Shown here: positions 1-10,789 of the stretch, one piece after another | How positions within the stretch are numbered: the stretch's first letter is position 1 | Layout: each line of letters opens with the position of its first letter | DNA from: Hippasteria phrygiana | Lineage: Eukaryota > Echinodermata > Asteroidea > Valvatida > Goniasteridae | Reading direction: 5' to 3' | Length of the DNA: 64,000 nucleotides | NCBI GenBank assembly: GCA_037893225.1 | Contig: JAZGUH010000419.1 | Location: 248,001 to 312,000 of the forward strand | Position numbers and translations under genes: made by a program | Notes under the pieces: model-generated | Database searches by the model: none | What the model saw: only the letters and a program-made list of their open reading frames with translations | What the model was told of the DNA's origin: nothing

Positions 1-1884
1 CAAGCCCAACAGGATAAATCCAGCAGGGATGGTGTGCTACAGATCAATGAAATTGTCACGACTTCGGGTAGTGGCATTCCCGCAGAATTCAGTGCAGATG
101 CTCAGTCCCCCATGCATGGTGCACCCCCTGTACGCCCTCCTTCACATGTACTGCCTGCCCACTCACTACCAGACTCTGTGAGTAGTGTTGGGATCACTTC
201 AACAGAAGATGATGTAATTCTGGAGAGAAGTGGGAAGAGCCAACCTGCTGGCACAAGCTGTGCACAACCTACCGGTACTTCCCTTTTGGAGTCTCAGCAA
301 AATGACACCGCAATATGCCGTGTAGTCGAGTTGAAGTCAACCCTACAGAAGAGGTTGAGTCGGAGGCAGATGGAAAAGGAGTCTGGTGTCGTACGTAAAT
401 TGTTGCAGGCATGGGACCAGCTGGAAGTTAAGGCGGGACTACTTGTTTACAAGAGGGAAGGTTATGGTGATGAAGTTGGGAGACGGTTCCTGTTGGTCCT
501 ACCCAAAGAGATGCGTAGTCAAGTCCTCCACCTTATCCATGACTCAATGGGGCATCTTGGGTTTGGGAAGATTCTACATCATGCCAAAGAGAGGTATTTC
601 TGGCCGGGCATGTACACCGAGGTCAAAAGTTACATAGAGAAGTGTAAACGGTGTACGCTACGCAAGATGCCGGATACGAAGGTTCAGTCGAAGCTGGTGA
701 ATATCCGCACGACAAGACCCTTGGAACTTGTCTGCGTCGATTTCCTTAGCCTTGAGCGTGCCAAGGGTGGATACGAGAATATTCTGGTGGTAACGGATCA
801 TTTCACCCGGTACGCTCAAGCCTATCCAACCCGAGACCAGAAAGCAAACACCGTGGCCAGACTTCTGTGGCAGAAGTTTATAATCAATTATGGCATACCA
901 GAGAGGATACATTCGGATCAGGGCAAGAGCTTTGAGGCTGAGGTCATCAGGGAGTTGTGCAGCCTACTAGGAGTTGCCAAGAGCAGGACATCACCCTACC
1001 ATCCACAAGGAAATGGGATGACCGAGAGGTTTAATAGGACCCTGTTGTCGATGCTTGGTACCCTAGAAGTGGAGCAGAAGTCGGACTGGGCAAGTTATGT
1101 CGAAGTGCTGACACATGCCTACAACTGTAGCCGGCACGAATCTACAGGATATTCCCCATTTTACGTGATGTTTATGAGGGACCCAAAGCTGCCCGTAGAT
1201 CTCATCTTTCCGCCCCCAGAGAGCCCAGATGATTTGATCCAGGCGCGACAGCATCATACCTTCGTTAGACGACTTAGACAACATATGCGTCAAGTCCACC
1301 AAGAACTGAACGCGGCAGCAGAGAAGGCCAGAACCAAGCAGAAAGCTGGTTATGACCAACGCGCCAAAAATGACGTCCTCAGACATGGTGAGAAGGTCCT
1401 AGCTGCCAACAAATCTCCCCGTGGGAAGTCCAAACTGAGGGATCGTTGGGAAGAAACTCCCTACACCGTTGTGAGGAAACTACCTGGTGTTCCAGTGTAC
1501 GAGGTACGGAGGGTTGGTTCATCCAAGACGCGCACATTACACCGTAATCTACTAGCATTGTGTCCCTTTGATGTTCACACCCCTGGCAAGTCAAGATCCG
1601 AGCGAGATGATTTCAGGCTGCCTTGTGAAGTTCTATCTTCTATCTCTACATCCGGTGAGGATGCTGAGATTCTACTTCCACCAGATGGATTCGCAGATGC
1701 AAGGACCCAGGCAGAATACGAGAGTCCTTGTGCCAGCATCAAGGAAACCAGCAGATGCACATCAAGCAACAGTTCCCCAGACTCATCCACAGATGAATCC
1801 TGTGAATCGGAAGATGAGCTACCTCCTGTCTACCGTCCGAGAAGGCTGACCAGGCCTCCAGATCGCTTTGGAGATTGGCTGTAG
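1..1884 (+). CDS. Ty3/Gypsy retrotransposon pol, integrase C-terminal part (5' partial)
   Basis: The reading frame is open from base 1, so the protein enters from the left and its true start is outside the window. From about residue 165 the product shows an HHCC zinc-binding module (H-x-H then CKRC), then an integrase core with D in VCVDF, D in IHSDQGKSF and E in GNGMTERFNR, the D,D-35-E triad. A GPY/F-like module follows (RWEETPYTVV...LHRNLLALCPF). It ends in an acidic Ser-rich tail at TAG 1882-1884. The enzyme would insert the element's cDNA into chromosomes. The integrase frame has no stops, so this copy is fairly young. Protease, RT and RNase H would lie upstream, outside the window. The first 130 residues look like a variable linker. 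Family assignment is confident; the clade is not. Confidence 0.93.
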   Translation, partial: QAQQDKSSRDGVLQINEIVTTSGSGIPAEFSADAQSPMHGAPPVRPPSHVLPAHSLPDSVSSVGITSTEDDVILERSGKSQPAGTSCAQPTGTSLLESQQNDTAICRVVELKSTLQKRLSRRQMEKESGVVRKLLQAWDQLEVKAGLLVYKREGYGDEVGRRFLLVLPKEMRSQVLHLIHDSMGHLGFGKILHHAKERYFWPGMYTEVKSYIEKCKRCTLRKMPDTKVQSKLVNIRTTRPLELVCVDFLSLERAKGGYENILVVTDHFTRYAQAYPTRDQKANTVARLLWQKFIINYGIPERIHSDQGKSFEAEVIRELCSLLGVAKSRTSPYHPQGNGMTERFNRTLLSMLGTLEVEQKSDWASYVEVLTHAYNCSRHESTGYSPFYVMFMRDPKLPVDLIFPPPESPDDLIQARQHHTFVRRLRQHMRQVHQELNAAAEKARTKQKAGYDQRAKNDVLRHGEKVLAANKSPRGKSKLRDRWEETPYTVVRKLPGVPVYEVRRVGSSKTRTLHRNLLALCPFDVHTPGKSRSERDDFRLPCEVLSSISTSGEDAEILLPPDGFADARTQAEYESPCASIKETSRCTSSNSSPDSSTDESCESEDELPPVYRPRRLTRPPDRFGDWL

Positions 1885-3160
1885 ATCTCCATCGTAGTAC
1901 TAACATTAAATTGTTGAGGACAACAATGGGTTTAAGTGGTGGTGAGTGTAAAGGGGATAAATTCCTACTGTATTTTGTGTTTTGACTTTTCCATTTTTTT
2001 TTTGGTTTCCCCTCTGGAAAATAATTTTCTTGAAAGAATTTTCCCCCTGGTAAAGTAACACCGTGTGTTTTGCAACCACCCCCACCTTAGAACAAAGGGC
2101 CCTTTGATTTTAGGCCATGTGCTAAGGCCCTCTGACTCAGATTGCAGGCCGGCAGCAAAGAGTACACACCTCGATCATGTTCTGAATCTGTGTTCTGCCC
2201 TGGACTTGCCTGCTGATTTATTCGGTTGTTGAAACTATTGTGTACTCGATTTGCAACCCTCTGGGGTACTGTGTTGGTTTTTAGTGTTTTTTAGGGTTTT
2301 GGTTTTTAAGCTTTTGTTTTTTTAAGTTAGAGTTTTAAGGTACAACAATATTGTTGTTGTTGCTGGATTTAAAATATCTTCTCAGGAGTTCTTTTTTTAA
2401 ATATTTCCTGGGTTTTATATTTTTTAGTTTCGAGCTTCATAAACAAAAGTTGTATTTTTGACTCGAGGTTCGTTGACTTAATTGTTTTGATTTTTTTCCC
2501 TTTTGTTTCCAAAATAATTTGCTCTTGGAACTTTCACTTGTATTTACCCAGCTTCAATTGTATGGAAACCTAGTTTGTTGTATTGTCGCAAACTTTGAAT
2601 TTGATCCTAATTTCACCTACAGTTTCCTTGAAGTAGCTTTTTTGGTTATCTCATGACATATCTTAATCTTTTTGTTTCGAGTCAATAAATTTTTTGGAAT
2701 AGTTATTTTTTTGTTGAACCAAATCCCAGCCGTTTCTGTCTCTATTCATTAGAATTCTCGCGCCTCTTCCCTACTCGACCCTTTGGTAGTTTTTTGAAGT
2801 TTTCTTTTCTGTTTTATTGGCAAGCGAGATCCCCATTTTCAGTTAGTTTCTTTAGTTTATTTTGTTCTATCACAGTGTGCCATTTTTCCAGGTTACATGT
2901 ACTCAACTGTGGTGGGTGGTGTCTCATTCAGATTTTGAGAGACAAAAATAAAGTCCAATTTGAGGCTCCAGTTTTACAATTATTTCGTCATGTGAAACTT
3001 TCAATTTCCTCCCAAACACAATTCATTTAGGAAATGTGTGCTCGCAGGTGTTCCTAATATATTGGACCCTATTCTACGCCACTCTTTGTCGAGCAAAATT
3101 ATTTGTACTTTCTCGACAACTGTCGAAAATATTACAGGAACATTTGTTTGGGTTTAAAAA
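1885..3160 (+). mobile_element. 3' untranslated region and probable 3' LTR of the Gypsy element
   Basis: This AT-rich, T-rich non-coding stretch directly follows pol. A TG-starting segment with internal symmetry (tgttgaggacaaca at 1912-1925) is a candidate LTR start. A purine-rich tract (gtaaagggga, about 1949) is another possible boundary. The other LTR is outside the window, so neither end can be fixed. The right limit given is approximate. No gene is visible. Confidence 0.5.
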
Positions 3161-3215
3161 TATGACAAATATGTTGGTACGTGGAATATTTCTTCCCTTA
3201 TAATTGCTGGTTTTA

Positions 3216-3300
3216 GGGATGTGCATTTACCGGTAGTATGTGAATCGGTACCCGATTGAAAAAACAACATGGTACCCGGGTATCTGTTAAAGAAAGCCAA
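3216..3300 (+). repeat. Fragment of a dispersed repeat (GTGCATTTAC...GGTACC type)
   Basis: The run gggatgtgcatttaccggta followed by tgtgaatcggtaccc is similar to the end of the miniature element at 27990-28400 and to 35228-35290. It looks like an isolated end of the same family. The remaining DNA from 3161 to 3820 shows nothing recognisable. Confidence 0.45.
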
Positions 3301-3819
3301 TCCCAAAAAGTAAATCTTGGAAAACTGCTGTTTATATTGTTCATAAAGGTCCGCATAACCCTCCTGTTCTCAAGGCCAAAATGGAGCCAGCTACCCTCAA
3401 AACCTATCAAGTGACAGATTGAAACACACACAAACTGTGAGTGTTGGTGTTGATAGTTTTTGATAGGCTGTGATAGTTATAAGTATAGGAGGGTTTTAAT
3501 ACTACCACATCGGTGCATCAACTTGCAGCAAGATAAATGTGTGCAGGACGTGGGCTCTATAGCTTTATGGTGTAAATCGCATTTGAAGCATCATAAAATA
3601 ATGGTTTTTCTTTCATTTCTATTGGGTCCGACCACTCAGTGAGGCAGAGAAGAAACGAGGGATTAAGATTGTGTCAAAATCCAGCACAATTCATCCTCCA
3701 TAACGGTGAGTTATCCCATAGCCACACTCATGAAAATAATGTACACTTGGCTGCAGACATTCATGTTGTAATAAAGGATGGAGCAGTTCTATAGTTATAG
3801 TTTGATTGTTGAGTGCAGA

Positions 3820-4320
3820 TATGGTGTACATATAGTGTAGTTTTAGTGTAGGTGTTTTCCAAAAGCTGGTGTACACCAAATTGACACCACCTTAGTTTGT
3901 GAATGGTGCTGTTTTGGTGCACCCTGTAAAAATTTCAACCTGAAAACTGTACACGGGGTGCAGTTTTGGTGCGTTCCAATTATTTAAATTAGCACCAAAA
4001 GCGCACCACACATGATTGTGGTGCTGTTTTGGTGTGGCACCCCTATGGGTTCTTAATGTGTGTTCCAATTATTTAAATTAGCACCAGAAGCACACCACAC
4101 ACGAGTGGTGCTGTATTGGTGCGGCACCAATGGTGCGGATTTGGTGCACGGGCCAGATTTCTGCAGTCTTACACCAAAACTGCACCATTTTGCTGATGGG
4201 GTGCACTTGAGGTGCATTCCAATTTAAATTAGCACCAAAAGCACACCACACACGAGTGGTGCTGTTTTGGTGCAGCACCCAATGGTGCGGAAATATATTT
4301 TGCTTAATTTTTAAATGTTG
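3820..4320. repeat. GGTGCA/TTTTGGTGC-rich degenerate repeat
   Basis: Irregularly spaced copies of ttttggtgc, and of its complement gcaccaaaa, alternate over 500 bases, giving many possible short hairpins. The same vocabulary recurs at 5950-6260 and, inverted, at 10800-11110. No protein is suggested. From 4330 to 4985 nothing is recognised. Confidence 0.55.
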
Positions 4321-4993
4321 AACTTGCATTCAGATAATTCATGCACCTTGCTCTTTCTATACATTTCATTTAAATGAATGTAATGTATGTAGCTGAGCCC
4401 AATGTTGTTGAAAGTAATACAAAGCTGTAAACAAAAGCATTTCAAACCGAAAGTGATACATAATGAATTTATTCAGAAGTAACAATAAAAAAGGACAGGC
4501 TTAAATTGTTGCATTAATGCCAAACTATATATAAATCAGCTGATCAGAGGAAAAGTTGCATGCCTAATGTCCAAACCAAAGGCAAGAAAATGAACTTTTT
4601 AAAATTTAAAATAAGGCAAGAAAACACTATATGGCATGTATGGCTGCATGGGAGGCACATCGTTATGTCCATAAAAAATATACATATCTTTTGCTCATAA
4701 GAAAAAATAAATGTTAATTAAACTGATATATTTTAAAATCAAAACTGCATTTGATAGTCCCGAGACACAATGACGTCACGCTATGTGCACTTTACTATGA
4801 GAGCCAGGTGGGATGTGTTTTCATTGTCTATTACAAAATGATTTTATGATTTATCAAAAACTGTCCGTTAAAATCGATATTATAATCTTTAACAAGGGTC
4901 ACATGGCCTCGACATTTCAGCCGGCACACCTTCTGGACACTACGCCGAGAATCATTGTCCAAGCTTATCATACATGTACTCTCTTAATGTAAA

Positions 4994-5230
4994 AGAGTGA
5001 AAAACTCACTCTCAAAAAGAGTGAATCCCTTCTCAAACCACTCGAAAAGAGTGAATCTCTTATAAAAACCACTCGAAAAGAGTGAAAACCACTCGAAAAA
5101 GAGTGAAAACCACTCGAAAAGAGTGAAATTTCCACTCCTTCGAGGAGCCATAAGGGACAACTCGAAAAAGAGTTGTCCCTTATATTTCACTCTTTTTCAA
5201 GTGGTTTTCACTCTTTTCGAGTGGTTTTAT
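4994..5230. repeat. Foldback element made of a GAGTGAAAACCACTC minisatellite
   Basis: Tandem copies of a roughly 20-bp unit (gagtgaaaaccactcgaaaa) on the left are mirrored by inverted copies on the right. The centre is a perfect 14-bp inverted repeat, 5150-5163 against 5170-5183, with a 6-base loop. The layout of inverted arrays around a centre matches other foldback elements in this window. Confidence 0.7.
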
Positions 5231-5399
5231 TTGGGTATACCTTTTGTTAAACCACAGGAAATTTCAAAGTTGAAGATTAGGCATGATCTATGGATTGTAC
5301 TATAGATTGTACTTTAACTCAAAACAATATCCGATTCTGACTTTCACTGGAATTTATGGTTTCAAAATGTTTTATACCCAAATCAAATAGCGCCCTCCT

Positions 5400-6270
5400 A
5401 TATTGTGTCCGCCGTACCTCTAAAAGGCTAATGGGGACATCTTAACAGATTCAAAGCCAAAATGAAATTATTTGAGCCAAAATAGTGAATGTCACCTCCC
5501 ACTTGTAACGCTATACCGGTATAGTTAAAATTGTTAACTTACCGCATACATGTACAAACTGACAAACAGCTTGTGAGTGTGTTTACATATCATGACATAT
5601 GCTGCGTTTGAGTTGTCATGTTCATTCCAAAGATCAGCCAATCATCCAGTGTATTTTTTACATGTTATGTACTGATTAAGTGTGTACATGAACAGTATAT
5701 TGCCTGCAGGCATTTGTAGGCCTATGTCATGTAAATGTCCATGATTTTTACCCAGTTTTCTACAATTTTGTACAAGACTATGTGTACTGCACTGCATGCA
5801 CTGAAATTCAACTGACTGCAATTTCAAATTTCCCACACTGACACGTTGGTATGCAAGGTCACTGTATGTGTCATGTGACTTTGTAGCCCATGCTGCACTG
5901 GAGGCTGAGTAATATGATAGGCCTGTGTACTTCTTATTGAAATATTGAAAAGTTTGTGGTGCATATTTGGTGCATTGATCTGAGACCTAAGTTTATGTGG
6001 TGCATATTTGGTGCAGTGATCTGATGAGACCTAAGTTTATGTGGTGCATTGCTTTGAGAACAAACGGTATGTGGTGCATATTTGGTGCAGTGATCTAGGA
6101 ACAAACATTATGTGGTGTACTTTTGGTGTATGTACCATTAGGGCTAAGATTCTGTGGTGCATGTTTGGTGTAGTCACTTCATTTGCATGAAGCTGGTGCG
6201 CGATTGGTGTACACCAAATGTGCACTAAAACTGCACCAAATATTGAGGTGTACACCCCAATTGGGTGAGG
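5400..6270 (+). repeat. Dispersed element, copy A (inverted partner at 10790-12020)
   Basis: The block containing taatggggacatctt (about 5430), the cacactgaca region (about 5840) and GGTGCA repeats (5940-6260) reappears in reverse order and orientation at 10790-12020. Similarity is patchy but collinear. No coding potential is evident. It may be an old non-autonomous transposon. Confidence 0.6.
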
Positions 6271-6429
6271 GGGAGGGGGGGGTACACATTCAGGGGGCCA
6301 AGATATATGTTTAGATTTGCCTGTTAAGTCACACGCGAATGTTCATTTTTTGAATGATTAGAATAACACTTTAAATAACAAACTACATTTGTAATCCACA
6401 AATTTTACATCTAGCCTCTACACTGGCCA

Positions 6430-6720
6430 TCATCAACTGAGATGTTTAAGAATACCGGCCTATCACCGCATCAGTGCGGCGATAAATACCGGTGCGGCTG
6501 CCCGCCCGCGGCCGTGCACAGTGCATCGTGCATGCCGCGTCGCTCTCGCGGGCCTTGCACGCGCTGGGTCCCGGAGTCGTGCTCACCGTTTCACCGTACA
6601 CCTGACCGGATCCCCGGCCCCGTGCACGGTAATACCACACATTCTGAACCATTCTGGGCCATGCGCAAACGCAAATACCCAAACATTGACGGGCAACCTG
6701 TGTTGAAAACTATGATACCG
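6430..6720. other. GC-rich segment without a recognised gene
   Basis: This segment is noticeably richer in G+C and CpG than its surroundings. It starts with a near-palindrome around tatcaccgcatcagtgcggc (about 6460-6485). The short open frames overlap one another in several frames and show no domain. Its role is unknown. Confidence 0.3.
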
Positions 6721-6800
6721 CTAGCTACGATAATAACGCATCGCACGGTCGAGTTGTCTCTATGTCAAAGTCGACTTGTCTCAATGGACGACTTGGTTAA

Positions 6801-7052
6801 CGGTCGAGTTGTCTGAACGGTCGAGTTGTCTGAACGGTCGAGTTGTCTGAACGGTCGAGTTGTCTGAACGGTCGAGTTGTCTGAACGGTCGAGTTGTCTG
6901 AACGGTCGAGTTGTCTGAACGGTCGAGTTGTCTGAACGGTCGAGTTGTCTGAACGGTCGAGTTGTCTGAACGGTCGAGTTGTCTGAACGGTCGAGTTGTC
7001 TGAACGGTCGAGTTGTCTGAACGGTCGAGTTGTCTGAACAGTCGAGTTGTCT
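6801..7052. repeat. 17-bp minisatellite, about 15 copies (CGGTCGAGTTGTCTGAA)
   Basis: Exact 17-bp periodicity runs from 6801, with only the last copy or two diverged. Because 17 is not a multiple of three, all minus-strand frames stay open and produce artificial QLDRSDNSTVQTTRPF-type proteins. Diverged single copies lie just upstream (6745-6800). From 7053 to 7960 no feature is recognised. Confidence 0.95.
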
Positions 7053-7967
7053 CGAGTCGAGTCGGCCAACGATCGAGTTGTCCGACATCCGTCTCAATTG
7101 TTCAAGAGTACCTGCTTTGTAGAACTCGCCTTCAGTTGACCTTGCATCAAGATAAAACTGCCTCAATAGGTCGTTCAGTGCGCTTGGCTCCAGATCCTCA
7201 AGGTTTCTGCTTTTCCATTTTCTGACAGATACAATTTCAAGCTGCAGAGTTGTTTGCTCGCAGAGTATTCTTAGGCGTAGTTTTGGTTTTTTTGGCGTCA
7301 ATTTCTGCAAAACATTTCCAAACAACTGGAACTCTTTGGATATTTCTCTTTATGTACGCCATTCTGAATTAAAACAGGAGAAACAGGATCTATCCAGAAA
7401 ATGTAACAAGTGTGCGCCGAAACAGACGTGACGATCCACATGGGACGCAAACACGCAGCTTTTGAATTACCAATGGATTGCGCAGCACTGCGTTTTGCGT
7501 ATCGCGCAATTCGTGGAATTAGAACAGCACAATTCGGAGTGTGTATATGGGCCATGTGATATGAGTTTTTATCACCCTCTCAGCTGCCACGGATTGACCA
7601 ATCAGAATCGAGGATTCAAGTTTGCTTGAAGATAAGACATGTACTTATAAGTTTATAGAATTAGTAACAATTAGACAAATAAATAAAAGCAGAGAGAATA
7701 TATTGACATATTAAGGTACTGGTTTCACATGTAACAGGACACCAAATTTAGAGGAATGTCACACACATTTTGACTATACAAATGTATATCTTCATCGAGT
7801 GTGAAAAAACAATCTAACAAATCCTTTATTAGACTAGTGCAACTAATAATTGCAAGTGTGCATGAACAACTTATCCAGATCAGGGAAAACTGATAAATGT
7901 AGAAAATGTATTTGTTGGCAAAATGTCACACTTTATGTACCTAACTTCATGTGATGACCCAAATTCA

Positions 7968-8198
7968 ATTATTGGGTTTTGCCCTTCACCGACGTATTTC
8001 AAAAACGGTACCCGCCGCTATATCAGATTTGAACTAGCCAACCGACTCCGACAAGCAGTGGAGTGGTAAGACATCTGCACTAGAAAGCAGATCATGGGTT
8101 CGAGTCCCACCTGAGTGATTTTTTCAAATAATCTCTCGGGACAACACTGAGTATACAGTGTTTATGAAATACGTCGGTGAAGGGCAAAACTCAATATT
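7968..8198 (+). mobile_element. Miniature element with terminal inverted repeats enclosing a tRNA-like promoter
   Basis: About 30-bp inverted ends (gttttgcccttcaccgacgt at the left; its complement at 8166-8198) enclose 165 bases. Inside is a tRNA-like segment (about 8047-8117) with an A-box-like agtggagtggtaag (8057-8070) and a good B box ggttcgagtcc (8097-8107). A cloverleaf acceptor stem is not preserved, so this is not a functional tRNA gene. It combines SINE-like and MITE-like traits. Confidence 0.7.
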
Positions 8199-8340
8199 AA
8201 TTTTTATCCATTGATCTCCGAAGTGTTGCTATTTTGTTCATGCACACTTGCATGTTCCCACAAGCTTCCCCGTGGACAAAGTTAAATACATAAACTGAAA
8301 TACATTTTAACGTCACAATTACTTTTTTATTTCCCCCTTT

Positions 8341-8490
8341 GTGCTATTTGGCTGTTTTGGAAACTTTTCCAAAACAGCCCTTGTTTTCGTTAAGATTTTT
8401 ATTATTTTTTTTTTTTTAGCTGTTTCGGCATTCCAGCCGAAACAGCTCTTGCTTTCGTTAAGATTTTTTTTTTTTTTCTTTTTTTTTTTT
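8341..8490. repeat. Two hairpin-plus-poly(T) units
   Basis: Two perfect hairpins, 8349-8378 (arms ggctgttttgga and tccaaaacagcc) and 8419-8448 (arms agctgtttcggc and gccgaaacagct), are each followed by a ttgttttcgttaagattttt-like run and a T tract. The same hairpin and tail occur at 15018-15062, directly after a Helitron-like terminus. They are therefore probably the start of that repeat unit. Confidence 0.65.
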
Positions 8491-8599
8491 GTCAACACCG
8501 GTCCCACCGGTCCATTCGTATAACGCACATTTTCTTTCTCGTCGCCTCTTTTCGTCTTTAACTTTCTTCAATCAGACTGAGAAGTACAACAATAATTTA

Positions 8600-9559
8600 T
8601 CATCATTCACTGGTGTGCATAATAACAATGACGTCATGATGACGTCAGCAGTTGTCAAGTTATGACCTTCATGATATTAATTAGTCAATTTTGTGTACCC
8701 CATATCTGAAAAACCAAAGCAGTAGCATTATTTCTCTCTATTGCAAAGTCTTTGTTGGGTGACCAAAAAGGTCCTGCGTCAGTGAAATTTTCGTGACGTC
8801 ATCATGACGTCATCTAGAGGTCATTAAATTCAAGCTATAATTTTGTATCTTTAGCAATCGCGTATGACAAAAAACCTTCGGAAGTTTTAACCGTTGTATT
8901 TTCGTGTACCTAATTCCAACTTTTCGTGATCGTAGCTCACTCCGTTCTCAAAATATGCCCATTTCAAATTCTAGGTCCAAAACAATATGATAACAAAGGA
9001 ATTCTGGGAAGGCAGTAACCATGAGTATGTTGTGGCGGTCCGCGTACAAATCTCAGTTTTTTTCATCTTTCTGGTTTCCCATTTTCAGACTCCACTCCTA
9101 TAGGGTTTGTACACGTCTTTTTTCCAACAGGGCATTTGGGTACTTTGGGAAATCCGATCGACTTGAGACTTGGCACACAGAGGTCACGTGACGTCATCTT
9201 AAAGGTGCATTTCTGAAGGGCCCATATCTCCAGAACCGTAGGTCCGATTAATTTCAAAGTTGCTCAATTGGTTGTGGGGCATTATTTGTAAAACATGAAA
9301 ATAAATCGTGACGTCATGATGACGTCATCAGGGGTCACGTGACGTCATCTTAAAGGTGCATTTTTCAATGGCCCATATCTAGAGAACCGTAGCTCCGATT
9401 AATTTCAAAGTTGCTAAATTGGTTGGCCAGCATTCGTAAAAGATTTTTTAAAATGATGACGTCATGATGACGTCATCTTAAAGGTGCATTTTTGAATGGC
9501 CTATATCTAGAGAACCGTAGGTCCGATTAACTTCAAAGTTGCTTAATTTGTTGGCCAGC
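8600..9559. repeat. TGACGTCA-rich satellite, left segment
   Basis: Diverged tandem units carry paired palindromes (tgacgtcatgatgacgtca), the phrase aaaggtgcatttttgaa, and agagaaccgtaggtccgatt. The segment is cut at 9559 by the 3.9-kb foldback element and resumes at 13471 with matching sequence. No gene is supported. Confidence 0.85.
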
Positions 9560-9839
9560 CCTTACGGAAAAGTAAGCTTGCCGCAAGCTTGCCGCAAGCT
9601 AGTATTAAGCTGGTAACTAGATTGCGAAGCTTGCCGCAAGCTTGAATGAGATTGCGCATTTGCATGCAATCTAACTGCAAGCAAATTACAAGCTTGCAAG
9701 CTTGCAGCAAGCTTGCAATGCTTGCACAGATGTGAGGCAAGGTTGCACACTTGCGGCAAGCTTGCGGCAAGCTTGCATATGTACTTGCGAGCTTCCGGCA
9801 AGCTTGCGCGTGTACTTGTGAGCTTGCGGCAAGCTTGCG

Positions 9840-10645
9840 CGTGTACTTGCGAGCTTGCCGCAAGCGTGCGCGTGTACTTGCAAGCTACTTGAGGCAAGCG
9901 TGCACATGTACTTGCAAGCTACTTGAGGCAAGCTTGCACATGTACTTGCAAGCTACTTGAGGCAAGCTTGCACATGTACTTGCAAGCTACTTGAGGCAAG
10001 CTTGCACATGTACTTGCAAGCTACTTGAGGCAAGCTTGCACATGTACTTGCAAGCTACTTGAGGCAAGCTTCCACATGTACTTGCAAGCTACTTGAGGCA
10101 AGCTTGCACATGTACTTGCAAGCTACTTGAGGCAAGCTTGCACATGTTCTTGCAAGCTACTTGAGGCAAACTTGCACATGTACTTGCAAGCTACTTGAGG
10201 CAAGCTTGCACATGTACTTGCAAGCTACTTGAGGCAAGCTTGCACATGTACTTGCAAGCTACTTGAGGCAAGCTTGCACATGTTCTTGCAAGCTACTTGA
10301 GGCAAGCTTGCACATGTTCTTGCAAGCTACTTGAGGCAAGCTTGCACATGTACTTGCAAGCTACTTGAGGCAAGCTTGCACATGTACTTGCAAGCTACTT
10401 GAGGCAAGCTTGCACATGTTCTTGCAAGCTACTTGAGGCAAGCTTGCACATGTTCTTGCAAGCTACTTGAGGCAAGCTTGCACATGTACTTGCAAGCTAC
10501 TTGAGGCAAGCTTGCACATGTACTTGCAAGCTACTTGAGGCAAGCTTGCACATGTACTTGCAAGCTACTTGAGGCAAGCTTGCACATGTTCTTGCAAGCT
10601 ACTTGAGGCAAGCTTGCACATGTACTTGCAAGCTACTTGTGGCAA
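9840..10645. repeat. 34-bp minisatellite, about 23 copies
   Basis: The unit (cacatgtacttgcaagct followed by acttgaggcaagcttg) repeats every 34 bp, for example at 9903 and 9937. A few variants carry cacatgttct. Every copy holds AAGCTT. Less regular relatives occupy 9575-9840 and 10645-10770. The open frames here are repeat artefacts. Confidence 0.95.
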
Positions 10646-10789
10646 GCTTGCAGTTGCACATGTACAAGAAAGCTTGCGGCAAACTTGTGCATAGTACTGG
10701 CAAGCTTGCAGCAGGCTTGAACTTGCATGCATTTGCAAGCTTGTAGCAAGCTTGCACATATTCTTGATGTGCATGTTGCAAATAAAGAT

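Noticed and set aside
6801..7052. CRISPR-like regular repeats (also other arrays here)
   Set aside because: Repeats are head-to-tail without unique spacers, and the genome is eukaryotic.
6765..7325. 186-codon minus-strand ORF
   Set aside because: Most of it is the 17-bp minisatellite; the unique ends show no domain and another frame is equally open.
8047..8117. tRNA gene
   Set aside because: Internal promoter boxes are present, but no cloverleaf forms, and inverted repeats bound it.
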